Assembly: GCA_039809495.1 (NCBI GenBank)
Contig: JBDHVC010000015.1
Coordinates: forward strand, 23,634 to 87,633
Direction of reading: 5' to 3'
Length of the DNA: 64,000 nucleotides
From: JAFLCL01 sp039809495
GTDB taxonomy: Bacteria > Myxococcota_A > Polyangia > Polyangiales > Sandaracinaceae
Part shown: piece by piece, positions 1 through 7,533 of the stretch
How positions within the stretch are numbered: position 1 is the first letter of the stretch
Layout: every line of letters begins with the position of its first letter
Translations under genes and position numbers: made by a program
The notes under the pieces: model-generated
What the model saw: the letters and a program-made list of their open reading frames with translations, nothing else
The model's database searches: none
What the model was told of the DNA's origin: nothing

Positions 1-323
1 GCGATCTGATCGCGGAGTGCGGCCCTCACTACAAGCTCATCCTCGTCGGCGACGCGCTCATGGCGCCCTACGAGCTGATGAGCGCGGGGGGCTCGCTGGA
101 TCTCGGCGGCGACGATCGCGTGCCCGGGATCGCGTGGCTCGCGATGCTGAGGCGCCACTTCGAGCGCAGCGTGTGGCTCAACCCGGAGCCGGAGCGCTAC
201 TGGCACGGCAACACGATCGAGGCCGTCCGCGGCGTCTTCGACATGTTCCCGCTGACCGTGGAGGGCCTCGGCGAGGCCGTCACGCACCTCACCCGGGGCC
301 GCACGGCGCGCCGCGTCGCCTGA
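1..323 (+). CDS. VWA / CoxE-like domain protein, C-terminal fragment
   Basis: Only the last ~106 codons are in the window; the reading frame is open to the left edge and ends in TGA at 321-323. The visible part has the core strand KLILVGDALMAPYEL, then WLAMLRRHFERSVWLNPEP, and ends PLTVEGLGEAVTHLTR. This order (a VGDA strand, an 'xVWLNPxPExxW' strand, then a PLT-x-EGL helix) is what I know from the C-terminal half of cytoplasmic von Willebrand A proteins of the CoxE-like type, often encoded beside MoxR AAA ATPases. The metal-site DxSxS motif would lie upstream and cannot be seen, so the function is inferred from family only. No gene follows within the 86 bp to the next start except a promoter-like hexamer. 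Confidence 0.75.
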   Translation, partial: DLIAECGPHYKLILVGDALMAPYELMSAGGSLDLGGDDRVPGIAWLAMLRRHFERSVWLNPEPERYWHGNTIEAVRGVFDMFPLTVEGLGEAVTHLTRGRTARRVA

Positions 324-397
324 CGGTGTGCCGCGCGCGCAGGCGCCGCGCCGACCGAGCGGTCGACCCGGGCGATGGGAGTTCCCAGCTGGCCTGC

Positions 398-403
398 TAG
401 GCT
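398..403 (+). promoter_or_regulatory. -10-like hexamer TAGGCT for the methyltransferase gene
   Basis: First T is 12 nt before the ATG at 410, so a normal sigma-70 start would fall on the start codon. No Shine-Dalgarno sequence and no clear -35 box are visible. Confidence 0.5.
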
Positions 404-409
404 CGGGCC

Positions 410-1186
410 ATGACCGATCGCGCGGCCCTCGAGCCCAAGAGCGGCCTCGAGACGAACGAGGCGTTCTACGGCGAGCTTCGACCGGGCGTCCAGGACTACT
501 GGCGCAAGATGGCGGCGCCTCGCTTCCGCGTTCGGACGATCCTCGCGGAGCTCGAGAAGGAGCGCCCCCGCTCGGTCGTGGATCTCGGCTGCGGCAACGG
601 GGCGCTCCTCGAGGAGATCCACGCGCGCTTCGCGGGCGCGGAGCTCGCGGGGATCGACCTCTCCGTCCGCCAGACGCGCGAGAACCAGGCGCGGCTCCCG
701 TGGGGCGCGTTTCACGCGATGGATCTCGCGGGCGATCGGGCGCCGTCCCTCGGGCGCACGTTCGACGCGATCGTGAGCTCGGAGGTGATCGAGCACGTCG
801 AGGATCCGCTGCGCTTCCTCTCGAACGCGCGCGCGCTCGCGCATCGGGGGACGGCGCTCGTGCTCTCGACGCAGAGCGGTGAGGTGCGCGAGACGGAGCG
901 CCGCGTCGGGCACCTCCGGCACTTCTCGACGGAGGCGATGACGGCGCTGCTCCGTGAGGCCGGCTTTCGGCCCGAGCGCGTGTGGAACGCGGGCTTCCCC
1001 TTCCACGATCTCTCGAAGTGGTACGCGAACCGCGATCCAGACGGCGCGATGGCGAGCTTCGCCGATCGTCCGTACGGCCTGCGCGAGGACGCGATCTGCG
1101 CGGCGCTCCGGCTCGCGTTCCGCTTCAATTCGAGGAGGCGAGGCGCGCAGCTCTTCGCGGTGGCGCGCGCGCTCGACGTCCGTTGA
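410..1186 (+). CDS. Class I SAM-dependent methyltransferase
   Basis: 258 residues. The Rossmann core is clear: motif I VVDLGCGNGALLEEI near residues 55-70, the acidic end of strand 2 in GIDLS, and FDAIVSSEVIEHVEDP in the motif-IV/V region, all typical of the Methyltransf_11/25-like fold. The ATG at 410 is chosen because of the hexamer 12 nt upstream. The gene overlaps the next one by 3 nt (TTGA), and that gene overlaps the following thiol-disulfide protein by 11 nt, so the three are very probably co-transcribed. Pairing with a geranylgeranyl-reductase-like flavoprotein suggests a lipid, quinone or isoprenoid-derived small-molecule substrate, but nothing in the sequence fixes it. The C-terminal half (SKWYANRDPDGAM...) is not diagnostic to me. 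Confidence 0.88.
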   Translation: MTDRAALEPKSGLETNEAFYGELRPGVQDYWRKMAAPRFRVRTILAELEKERPRSVVDLGCGNGALLEEIHARFAGAELAGIDLSVRQTRENQARLPWGAFHAMDLAGDRAPSLGRTFDAIVSSEVIEHVEDPLRFLSNARALAHRGTALVLSTQSGEVRETERRVGHLRHFSTEAMTALLREAGFRPERVWNAGFPFHDLSKWYANRDPDGAMASFADRPYGLREDAICAALRLAFRFNSRRRGAQLFAVARALDVR

Positions 1187-2481
1187 CGCGCGCTCCCCGC
1201 ATCGCCGTGCTCGGGGCGGGCCCCGCGGGCTCGTGCTTCGCCCTCACGCTCGTCCAGGCGGGCGTCGATCCGCGCGATCTGGTCGTGATCGATCGTGCGC
1301 GCTTCCCGCGCAAGAAGCTCTGCGGAGGCGGGATCACCTTCCGCGGGACGGAGCTGCTCTCGGCGCTCGGCGCGCGGCCCGTGGGGGGCGGCGAGACGCA
1401 GGGGCTCGTGTTCCGCTCGAGCCTCGGGGACCTCACGGTGCGCGAGCGGGGGCCGCAGTGGGTCCACGATCGCGCGGAGCTCGATCACCAGCTCCTCGAG
1501 CGGGTCCGCGCGCTCGGCGTCGAGGTGCGCGAGGGGGAGACGGTGAGCGCGATCGAGCCGGCGCACGAGGCGCTCGTGGTGCGGGCGAAGGCGCCCTCGG
1601 GTGAGCGCGGCGAGCGCTTCGCGTGGGTGATCGGCGCCGACGGCGCGACCGGGATCGCGCGCCGCGCGAGCGGCCTTCGAGGCGGCCTCGTCGGCAGGCT
1701 CGTCGAGGGGATCTTCGAGAGCGTCGACGCGTCCGAGCGGGCGGACACGCTCTACTTCGACTTCGATCCGATCCTCGCGGGCATCCCCGGCTACGCGTGG
1801 ATCTTCCCCTACTTCGTCGGGGGCGAGCATCGGGGCTTCAAGATCGGCGTGATGGACGGGCGCGGGATCGTCCCCGGCGACGTCCTGCGCTCGTTCACGG
1901 AGCGCTGGGCGAGCCGCCGCGGCTACCGGCCGCTCGAGCCGAAGATCGCGGGGTTCCCCGAGCGGTATTGGGATCGGGGCGTCTCGGGACATCGCCCCGG
2001 GCTCCTCCTCGTCGGCGAGGCCCTCGGCATCGACGCGCTCCTCGGGGAGGGGATCGCGCCCTCGCTCGCCTCCGCGCGCCACGGCGCGCTCCGCGTGAAG
2101 GAGGCGCTCGCGCGGGGCGAACGCGCGATGCGCGGCCACGATCGCAGCTTCGCCGCCTCCGTCGAGGGCCGAAACCTCTGGTTCCAGGCGCGCCTCGCCG
2201 ACCGCCTCTACGGCCCTCACGCTCGGCGCTGGCTGCGCGTGCTCTTCGGCATGGAGCACCTCCGAGACCTCGCCGGGAGCGGCGAGCAAGCGTACGGGCG
2301 CCTCGTCCAGCACATCCCGGGGCTCGTGGCGCGCTACGCTCTTCGGGTCGCTCGCCACGGCCTGCCGTCCGATGGGCCGATCGAGGGCATCACGAGCGAG
2401 GCATCTCTGCTACACATGGCGCCCCTGTCCGAAGCGGCGGGTTCGCCGAGGCCCGCGATCGAGGAATCCGATGGTGCGTAA
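1183..2481 (+). CDS. FAD-dependent oxidoreductase, geranylgeranyl reductase family
   Basis: 432 residues from a TTG start that shares bases with the methyltransferase stop (TTGA). The frame stays open further upstream, but the FAD-binding strand IAVLGAGPAGSCFAL begins only five residues after this TTG, so an earlier start is unlikely. Other family marks: KKLCGGGITFRG (the CGGG segment of geranylgeranyl reductases), IGADGATG (DG motif) and GIPGYAWIFPYF, matching the YxWxFP signature of this group. The second FAD motif reads LLVGEALGIDALLGEGI, with Glu where the family usually has Asp (GD). Known relatives saturate isoprenoid double bonds of archaeal lipids or chlorophyll side chains, or act on cofactors and polyketides; the substrate here is unknown. 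The 3' end overlaps the next gene by 11 nt. Confidence 0.85.
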   Translation: MTRAPRIAVLGAGPAGSCFALTLVQAGVDPRDLVVIDRARFPRKKLCGGGITFRGTELLSALGARPVGGGETQGLVFRSSLGDLTVRERGPQWVHDRAELDHQLLERVRALGVEVREGETVSAIEPAHEALVVRAKAPSGERGERFAWVIGADGATGIARRASGLRGGLVGRLVEGIFESVDASERADTLYFDFDPILAGIPGYAWIFPYFVGGEHRGFKIGVMDGRGIVPGDVLRSFTERWASRRGYRPLEPKIAGFPERYWDRGVSGHRPGLLLVGEALGIDALLGEGIAPSLASARHGALRVKEALARGERAMRGHDRSFAASVEGRNLWFQARLADRLYGPHARRWLRVLFGMEHLRDLAGSGEQAYGRLVQHIPGLVARYALRVARHGLPSDGPIEGITSEASLLHMAPLSEAAGSPRPAIEESDGA

Positions 2482-3376
2482 GACGACCCCTTGGTGGTGG
2501 ACGATGATCCCGGTGGCTGCGCTGATGTGCATCGGCGCGAGCTGCAGCGGCGGCGCCTCGGAGGAGGGCTCGAGCACCCAGCCGAGCGCCGGCTCCGACG
2601 AGGGCGCCGCGCGCTCGCGGATCGATCGCATCGACGGGGTCGACACCTCGGAGCTGACCGCGGCCGAGCGTCGCGTCTTCATCGCGCTCGTGAACGATCA
2701 GCTCTCTCCGTGTGGGCAGCCGGTGAGCGTCGCGCGCTGCGTGACCGAGACCCACTCGTGCCGCGCCTGCGTACCGGCGGCGCGCTACCTCGTGCGCCTC
2801 GTCTCCGAGGGCTACGAGCGCTCGGAGATCGAGGAGGCGTACAACGCGCGCTTCGGCCGAGACAGCCGCGTCGAGCTCGACATCGAGGGGCACCCGATGC
2901 GGGGCTCGCCGATGGCGCAGGCGACGATCGTCGAGTTCAGCGACTTCGAGTGCCCCTACTGCGGCCGCGCGTACCCGATCCTCGAGGAGGTCCTCCGCGA
3001 GTTCGAGGGGCGCGTGCGCGTCGTCTTCTTCAACTACCCGCTCTCGGGGCACCCGCACGCCATGCCGGCGGCGCGCGCGGCGGTCGCCGCGGGCAACCAG
3101 GGCAAGTTCTGGGAGATGCACGACCAGCTCTTCACCCACCAGCGCGCGCTCGAGGACGAGGACATCGACGGCTACGCGCGGGACCTCGGCCTCGACATGG
3201 AGCGCTTCCACGCCGATCTCCGATCGCCGGAGACGCAGCGACGCATCGACGCCGACCGAGAGGTCGGACGCACCGTCGGCGTGCAGGGGACGCCCACCAT
3301 CTTCGTGAACGGCCGGCGCTTCGCGGAGGCCCCGAGCTCGCTCGGCGCGTACCTGCGCGAAGAGCTCGACGAGTGA
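2471..3376 (+). CDS. DsbA-like thiol-disulfide oxidoreductase, lipoprotein
   Basis: 301 residues. The N-terminus MVRKTTPWWWTMIPVAALM followed by CIGASCSGG looks like a type II signal peptide with lipid attachment at the Cys of GASC, so the enzyme should sit in the cell envelope. A Ser/Gly/Glu-rich linker leads to a small domain with paired cysteines (CGQPVSVARC, CRAC near residues 78-100). The catalytic thioredoxin-fold domain follows, with active site CPYC at about 161-164 and the cis-Pro loop GTPTIFVNG near the end. This is the Thioredoxin_4/DsbA family (BdbD- and MrsB-like), which makes or reshuffles disulfide bonds in exported proteins. That fits the many Cys-rich lipoproteins encoded nearby. 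The start overlaps the preceding flavoprotein gene by 11 nt. Confidence 0.87.
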   Translation: MVRKTTPWWWTMIPVAALMCIGASCSGGASEEGSSTQPSAGSDEGAARSRIDRIDGVDTSELTAAERRVFIALVNDQLSPCGQPVSVARCVTETHSCRACVPAARYLVRLVSEGYERSEIEEAYNARFGRDSRVELDIEGHPMRGSPMAQATIVEFSDFECPYCGRAYPILEEVLREFEGRVRVVFFNYPLSGHPHAMPAARAAVAAGNQGKFWEMHDQLFTHQRALEDEDIDGYARDLGLDMERFHADLRSPETQRRIDADREVGRTVGVQGTPTIFVNGRRFAEAPSSLGAYLREELDE

Positions 3377-3389
3377 GGGCGCGCTGTCA
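3365..3389 (-). other. Stop-abutting repeat motif (member of a dispersed family)
   Basis: Read on the minus strand, the PilZ stop codon is followed by TGACAGCGCGCCCTCACTCG. This closely resembles the sequence after the stop codons at 60069 and 61471. It also spans the convergent stop of the DsbA-like gene. Confidence 0.4.
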
Positions 3390-3926
3390 GCGAGCGCGGA
3401 GGTGGACGGGCAGACGCACCGCCGCGGGCGCGCTCACCTCGACGAGGTCCGCGCCGTCGTCCACCCAGAGCAGGCGCTCCTCGGCCTCGAAGGCGTTCAC
3501 GCGATCGCCGAGGTCCTCCTCCCAGCTCATCGACACCTCGATCCACGAGAGATCGAGGGCTCGACGGGCGCGCGGGAGCGGCGGGGGTAGCCCCCGCACC
3601 GCGCGCTCGAGCTCGCGCTGGACGGCGCTCGAGAGGTAGGTGAATTCGAGCCCGAGCAGGCGCGGCGGGCCCTCGCTCCGATCCTCGCGGACCCGCGCGA
3701 CGCGCGCGAGCACCTCGACCACGCTCGCGCGGCCCGGCGGGACGAAGCCGAGCAGGATCCCCTCCTCGCGCGCGATCGGCGTGCTCGAGGTGACGCACGC
3801 CCCGCGCGGGGAGAGATCCACGATCGTCTCGCGGTGGAGGCCACTCGACGGCGAGAGGACGTCGCAGCCGAGGCCGACCGAGCGCCGCACGGTGCGGCGC
3901 GTGGAGGAGGTCATCTCGAGGTGCAT
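3387..3926 (-). CDS. PilZ-domain protein (putative cyclic-di-GMP receptor)
   Basis: 179 residues. The N-terminus carries the two cyclic-di-GMP contact motifs of PilZ: RxxxR within RRTVRR (residues 10-15) and D-x-S-x-x-G as DLSPRG (37-42). A LLGLEFTYLS strand closes the beta barrel near residue 95. About 70 further residues form a basic/Pro linker and a tail without a recognised domain. Both ligand motifs are intact, so binding of cyclic-di-GMP is expected from the family but untested. It is the last gene of a minus-strand run with the metallophosphoesterase and the Cys-rich lipoprotein (52 bp gap to the latter). PilZ proteins in myxobacteria usually link second-messenger levels to motility or polysaccharide export; the output here is unknown. 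Confidence 0.85.
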   Translation of the reverse strand: MHLEMTSSTRRTVRRSVGLGCDVLSPSSGLHRETIVDLSPRGACVTSSTPIAREEGILLGFVPPGRASVVEVLARVARVREDRSEGPPRLLGLEFTYLSSAVQRELERAVRGLPPPLPRARRALDLSWIEVSMSWEEDLGDRVNAFEAEERLLWVDDGADLVEVSAPAAVRLPVHLRAR

Positions 3927-3977
3927 GGGTCGATCGTCGCCAGCGTCACGCCGCCTGGCAACATATCGACACGGCGA

Positions 3978-4670
3978 TCAGGAGCATGTTCCGAACACGC
4001 AGACGCTCGGGAAGTAACAGTACGGAAGGAGGATGAGCCCCGACGGGGGGCAGCAGGGCTCGTCGGAGTCGCCGCAGTCGACGCACTCGCCCCTCTCGCA
4101 GATCTGGTCCGCGTGACAGGCGAGGGTCGACGTACAGGGCGTGGTGGCCGTGTCCAGCGGGTGGCAATTGCCGTCGCCGCTGCAGGCCAGCGTCGCGGCG
4201 TTGCACGAGGCGCCGTCGCAGCACCGGGCGCCTGGGCCCCCGCACGCGCGGCAATGGCTCGTCGAGTCGCAGGCGAGCGTGGTGGCGCCGCACGTCCCAC
4301 GCGCGCAGCAGGGAGCGTTCTCGCCGCCGCACGCGACGCATCGACCGGCCTCGCACGCCGTCACGCCGACGCAGGGGAGCTCTCCGGATCCGGTGCAGCA
4401 CGCCTCGCCCACGCGCCCGCACGACGCGCTGTCGGGCGAGGCGCTCCCCGCGTCTCGGGTGCTCAGGATCAGACCCGTGTCGACGGGGCTCGGAGCGTCG
4501 AGCCCTCCCGCGGCGTCCTCCTCGGCGGGCGGGAGCGCGGCGTCGAGCCCCGCGGCGTCGTCGCGCGCGAGCGGGAGCGGGCTCCGATCGAGCAAGCAGC
4601 CGCTCACGGCCACGACGTGCGCGGCGACGAGCCAGCGAGCGAAGGTGGTGCGAGCCGCCCGAGAGACCAT
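3978..4670 (-). CDS. Cys-rich secreted lipoprotein
   Basis: 230 residues. A hydrophobic N-terminus ends at AVSGC (probable lipobox), followed by a linker rich in Asp, Ala and Pro and then about 150 residues carrying some thirty cysteines. These form loosely repeated units such as CGRVGEACC, CVACGGENAPCC, CRACGGPGARCC and CVDCGDSDEPCC. The pattern suggests a disulfide-rich extracellular module like those frequent in Sandaracinus-type genomes; no enzyme motif is visible. The ATG at 4670 is preferred over the GTG one codon upstream because a TATGAT hexamer lies 15 nt before it. The 5' region abuts the metallophosphoesterase stop (10 bp). Function unknown. Confidence 0.7.
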   Translation of the reverse strand: MVSRAARTTFARWLVAAHVVAVSGCLLDRSPLPLARDDAAGLDAALPPAEEDAAGGLDAPSPVDTGLILSTRDAGSASPDSASCGRVGEACCTGSGELPCVGVTACEAGRCVACGGENAPCCARGTCGATTLACDSTSHCRACGGPGARCCDGASCNAATLACSGDGNCHPLDTATTPCTSTLACHADQICERGECVDCGDSDEPCCPPSGLILLPYCYFPSVCVFGTCS

Positions 4671-4679
4671 CACGGCTCC

Positions 4680-4685
4680 ATCATA
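4680..4685 (-). promoter_or_regulatory. -10-like hexamer TATGAT for the Cys-rich lipoprotein
   Basis: First T is 15 nt upstream of the ATG at 4670 and overlaps the stop codon of the metallophosphoesterase gene, so the lipoprotein may be transcribed separately from it. Confidence 0.4.
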
Positions 4686-5592
4686 CGACGCTCGCGTCGA
4701 GGAGCGAGATCCGACGTGCTTCGTCGAGCCAGTAGCCGCCGTCGCGATACGCGCCGGGGATCGCCGACGCGTGATCGGCGCCGATCTCGAGCAGCCAGAG
4801 CCCCTCGCGCCCCGCCATCGTCGTGCTCCCGGCGCAGAGGAGCCAGGGGCGGACGCCGGGCTCGCGGACGGCGTAGCGCCGATGGACGTGTCCGTGGACC
4901 AGGCACCCCTTGGGCAGCGCGGCGAGGATCCCGAGGAGCGCGTCCGCGTTCTCGAGCCCGTGGGTGCGCGAGTCCGGGCGACCGTCCCAGAGCCGTGGCG
5001 CGTAGTGCGTCATCACGATGACGAAGCGCTCGCGGAGCTCGGGGAGGGCGAGGAGGCGCTCGAGGGCTTCGAGCTGGGACGCCTCGACGCGACCGCTCGA
5101 GCGCCAGGGCGCGGGGTTGGGCCGCGCGCTCGGGACCCCGACGACCGCGAGCCCATCGTCGAAGAGCCGGACGAACGGAAAGACGCCGTCGATCGCGAGC
5201 TCGGGGCGATCGCTCCGCATCCACTTCGCGAAGTGCTTCTCGAAGCGCCGCTCGCGCACGGAGTCCGGGAGGTAGAGATCGTGGTTGCCAGGGACGGTGA
5301 GCAGGCCGAGCGGGCGCTCGGTGAGCCGCGCGATCGCGCGCGCGGCGAGCTCGAATTCGGGCGCGGTCCCGAGGATGGTGAAGTCGCCCGTCGCGAGCGC
5401 GAGATCGACGCGCTCGCGCTCGGCGAAGTCGGCGAGGGCGTCGAGCTTCGAGGCGGCGTCTCGGAAGTAGGGGCGGCGCCGGAGCGCGTGGTTCAGCCCT
5501 CCCACCGCGCGCTTGCCGAGCCAGCTCGCGAGCGGGAGCGAGGAGAGCGGCGTATCCACGTGGACGTCGCTGAGGTGCAGGACGCGGATCAC
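4681..5592 (-). CDS. Calcineurin-like metallophosphoesterase
   Basis: 303 residues from GTG. All metal-ligand motifs of the calcineurin-like superfamily are present in order: DxH in HLSDVHVD (residues 9-11), GD in ATGDF (~67), GNHD (~102-105), an isolated His in MTHYAP (~195) and GHxH in HGHVH (~233). The protein should therefore be an active dinuclear-metal phosphoesterase. It has no signal peptide, so it is cytoplasmic. Substrates in the family range from cyclic nucleotides to UDP-diacylglucosamine and phosphoproteins, and the sequence does not decide. An AxxLW-type region (WKMRS... LFDDGLAVVGVPS) separates motifs as in YfcE/Icc-like enzymes. The GTG start is favoured by a TAGGGC hexamer 13 nt upstream. 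Confidence 0.88.
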   Translation of the reverse strand: MIRVLHLSDVHVDTPLSSLPLASWLGKRAVGGLNHALRRRPYFRDAASKLDALADFAERERVDLALATGDFTILGTAPEFELAARAIARLTERPLGLLTVPGNHDLYLPDSVRERRFEKHFAKWMRSDRPELAIDGVFPFVRLFDDGLAVVGVPSARPNPAPWRSSGRVEASQLEALERLLALPELRERFVIVMTHYAPRLWDGRPDSRTHGLENADALLGILAALPKGCLVHGHVHRRYAVREPGVRPWLLCAGSTTMAGREGLWLLEIGADHASAIPGAYRDGGYWLDEARRISLLDASVV

Positions 5593-5599
5593 GCGGGGC

Positions 5600-5605
5600 G
5601 CCCTA
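5600..5605 (-). promoter_or_regulatory. -10-like hexamer TAGGGC for the metallophosphoesterase
   Basis: First T is 13 nt from the GTG at 5592, giving a predicted leaderless transcript. The last base is C rather than T, so the match is imperfect. Confidence 0.35.
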
Positions 5606-5675
5606 GCACACCGACCGCGCGCGGTCTGCTCGCGCGTCGGGTGGACGCGCGGGCGCGGTGAGCCACGCTCGAGCG

Positions 5676-6038
5676 ATGGGCATCCTCGTCTCGTTCGTGA
5701 TCGTCATCTTCGCGTTCTTCGTCGCCGAGAAGCTCCTCGACGGCCTGACGATCAAGGGAGGGCTCGGGAGCCGGATCGTCGTCGCGCTCCTCTTCGCGAT
5801 CGTGAACGCGCTGCTCGGCTCGGCGCTCTACTTCGCGATCGGCATCGGGACGCTCGGGCTCGGCTTCATCCTCTCGTTCCTCGGGCACCTCGTCGCGACC
5901 GCCGTCGTGCTGAAGGTCGTCGACGCGCTCACCGATCGCTTGAAGGTGAGAGACTTCAAGACGGCGTTCCTCGCGGCGCTCGTGATGGCGCTCGCGACGA
6001 GCGTCGCCGAGGCGGTCGTCCTGGCCGTCACGCGCTGA
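5676..6038 (+). CDS. Small integral membrane protein, phage-holin-4_2 (YvlD-like) family
   Basis: 120 residues with four hydrophobic segments: GILVSFVIVIFAFFVAEKLL, IVVALLFAIVNALLGSALYF, LGLGFILSFLGHLVATAVVL and AFLAALVMALATSVAEAVVL. The LLDGLTIKG turn after the first segment is typical of the small membrane family historically named phage holin superfamily IV, most members of which are ordinary chromosomal proteins of unknown function. No lysis genes or other phage genes are near, so a holin role is not implied. The ATG at 5676 is preferred; an in-frame ATG at 5658 would add MSHARA. It is transcribed divergently from the metallophosphoesterase. Confidence 0.75.
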   Translation: MGILVSFVIVIFAFFVAEKLLDGLTIKGGLGSRIVVALLFAIVNALLGSALYFAIGIGTLGLGFILSFLGHLVATAVVLKVVDALTDRLKVRDFKTAFLAALVMALATSVAEAVVLAVTR

Positions 6039-6064
6039 TCGGAGCGGCGAGGCGCGCCCCGCCG

Positions 6065-6649
6065 TCAGCGGAAGTTCTGGACGGCGTAGACGCCCCGCGG
6101 GCCGTCGGAGAAGCCGCACGCGACGCTCCCGTAGCGCGTGCTCGACATGTTGATGTAGTGGCCGTGCGCCGGCGGGCCGTAGAAGTCGCCCGGGCCCTCG
6201 TCCCACATCTGCTGGAGGCAGCCCGTCACGGTCTGCGGGACCGAGCCCCAGCCCGGGCACTCGTTCTGGGCGTTGCCGCCGTTGCAGATCCGCGCGCGGA
6301 ACCCCGCGTGCGCCTCCTCCGTGTGCTCGCTGTCGTACTGCGCCATCTGGTTCGCGCAGGCCTCGCCGTCTCGCCAGCGCACGAGCGGGGGGAGGTGCTG
6401 ACACTCGCAGCGGAACTGGTTGATGCGCCGCACGCAGTCCTCGGCCGGATCGCCGGTCGAGGGGAGGGGCGTCGGCCGGCAGCCCGCGATCGGCTCGTCG
6501 AGCGGCGGACCCATCGTGCAGTCGCTCACCGGATCGAAGCTCGCGTCCGGGCTGCTCGCGCCGGGATCGGGGTCGCACGCGGCGAGGGTGAGGAGGAAGA
6601 CCACGCTCACGCCTCGGAGCGCGAGGTCCTCGAAGGTGCGGCGCGTCAT
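6065..6649 (-). CDS. CAP/SCP-domain lipoprotein, copy 2
   Basis: 194 residues. The signal peptide ends LTLAAC (lipobox), followed by a short Asp/Pro linker and a CAP (cysteine-rich secretory protein / antigen 5 / PR-1) domain. Key features are CVRRINQFRCEC, AHAGF (first cavity His), CPGWGS, QQMWDEGPG and the CAP2-like signature GHYINMSSTRY followed by VACGF. Six or more cysteines suggest disulfides. CAP proteins are exported, and bacterial ones have been linked to lipid or peptide binding and predation-related functions; no activity can be assigned. It lies 37 bp downstream of a second, nearly identical CAP gene and has a Shine-Dalgarno sequence (GGAGAG), so the two are probably one transcript formed by a recent tandem duplication. 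Confidence 0.85.
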   Translation of the reverse strand: MTRRTFEDLALRGVSVVFLLTLAACDPDPGASSPDASFDPVSDCTMGPPLDEPIAGCRPTPLPSTGDPAEDCVRRINQFRCECQHLPPLVRWRDGEACANQMAQYDSEHTEEAHAGFRARICNGGNAQNECPGWGSVPQTVTGCLQQMWDEGPGDFYGPPAHGHYINMSSTRYGSVACGFSDGPRGVYAVQNFR

Positions 6650-6686
6650 GGGCTCTCCTCGCGCGTCGAGCGCGTCGTCATCGAGG

Positions 6687-7391
6687 TCATTGGAAGTTCT
6701 GGACGGCGTAGACGCCGCTCGGCCCCTCGTAGAAGCCGCACGCGACCATCGTGTAGCGCGTGCTCGACATGTTGATGTAGTGGCCGTGCGCGGGCGGGCC
6801 GTAGAAGTCGCCTGGGCCCTCGTCCCACATCTGCTGGAGGCAGCCCGTCACCGTCTGCGGGACCGAGCCCCAGCCGGGGCACTCGTTCTGCGCCGAGCCG
6901 CCCGAGCAGATCCCGGCGCGGAAGCCCGCGTGGGCGGTGCCGCCGTGCTCGCTGTCGTACTGGGCCATCTGGTTCGCGCAGGCCTCGCCGTCTCGCCAGC
7001 GCGTGAGCGGCGGGAGGTGCTGGCACTCGCAGCGGAACTGGTTGATGCGTCGCACGCAGTCCTCGGCCGGATCGCCCGTGGACGGCATCGGCGTCGGCGT
7101 GCAGCCCGCGATCGGCTCGTCGAGCGGCGGCCCCATCGTGCAGTCGCCGAGCGGCGGGATGAAGGCGTCCGGAGCGCGCGCCGCGTCGGGAGCGGGGATC
7201 GACGCGTCCGGCGCTGCGGCGTCTGAGCCCTCGGGCGCCGCGGCGTCGGAGCCGGGCGTGAGCGCCGCGTCGGGCGCCAGGCTGGCGTCGGCAGGGAGAG
7301 GATCGGGTCGATCCGAGCGAAGCTCGCCCGTACACGCCGCGAGCGGCGTGAGCGCGAGGAGCAGTCCGACGGCTTGGGGCCACGCACGCAT
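6687..7391 (-). CDS. CAP/SCP-domain lipoprotein, copy 1
   Basis: 234 residues from the ATG at 7391. An earlier in-frame start would place 30 uncharged-poor residues before a good lipoprotein signal (LLLALTPLAAC). The lipobox is followed by a ~55-residue Asp/Ala/Pro linker, longer than in copy 2, made of units like PDAAxxP. The CAP domain differs from copy 2 at about 15 of ~150 positions by eye, so the linkers have diverged much more than the domains. The TACGCT hexamer 12 nt before the ATG supports both this start and its role as first gene of the pair. It should be lipid-anchored in the outer envelope; ligand unknown. Confidence 0.86.
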   Translation of the reverse strand: MRAWPQAVGLLLALTPLAACTGELRSDRPDPLPADASLAPDAALTPGSDAAAPEGSDAAAPDASIPAPDAARAPDAFIPPLGDCTMGPPLDEPIAGCTPTPMPSTGDPAEDCVRRINQFRCECQHLPPLTRWRDGEACANQMAQYDSEHGGTAHAGFRAGICSGGSAQNECPGWGSVPQTVTGCLQQMWDEGPGDFYGPPAHGHYINMSSTRYTMVACGFYEGPSGVYAVQNFQ

Positions 7392-7397
7392 GGCCTG

Positions 7398-7403
7398 AGC
7401 GTA
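7398..7403 (-). promoter_or_regulatory. -10-like hexamer TACGCT for the CAP lipoprotein pair
   Basis: First T is 12 nt from the ATG at 7391. A TTGTGT sequence lies about 19 nt further upstream and could be a -35 element. Confidence 0.5.
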
Positions 7404-7511
7404 CACGAGGCTCGCGGGTCGAACACAAGCTCCCCGAGGCGAGGGGCCTTCGAGGCCGTCTCGTCGGGCATGCACGATCACCGCCGAGGCGCGAGGCCGC
7501 GCGTCTCGGCG

Positions 7512-7533
7512 TGTCGAGCGGGGCGCGCCGTCA
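7512..7533 (-). other. Stop-abutting repeat motif after ahcY
   Basis: On the minus strand the ahcY stop reads straight into TGACGGCGCGCCCCGCTCGA, nearly the same as the sequence after the kinase gene at 61471. Confidence 0.45.

Noticed and set aside
5676..6038. Phage holin suggesting a prophage
   Set aside because: The family name is historical; there are no phage structural, lysis or integrase genes in the window.
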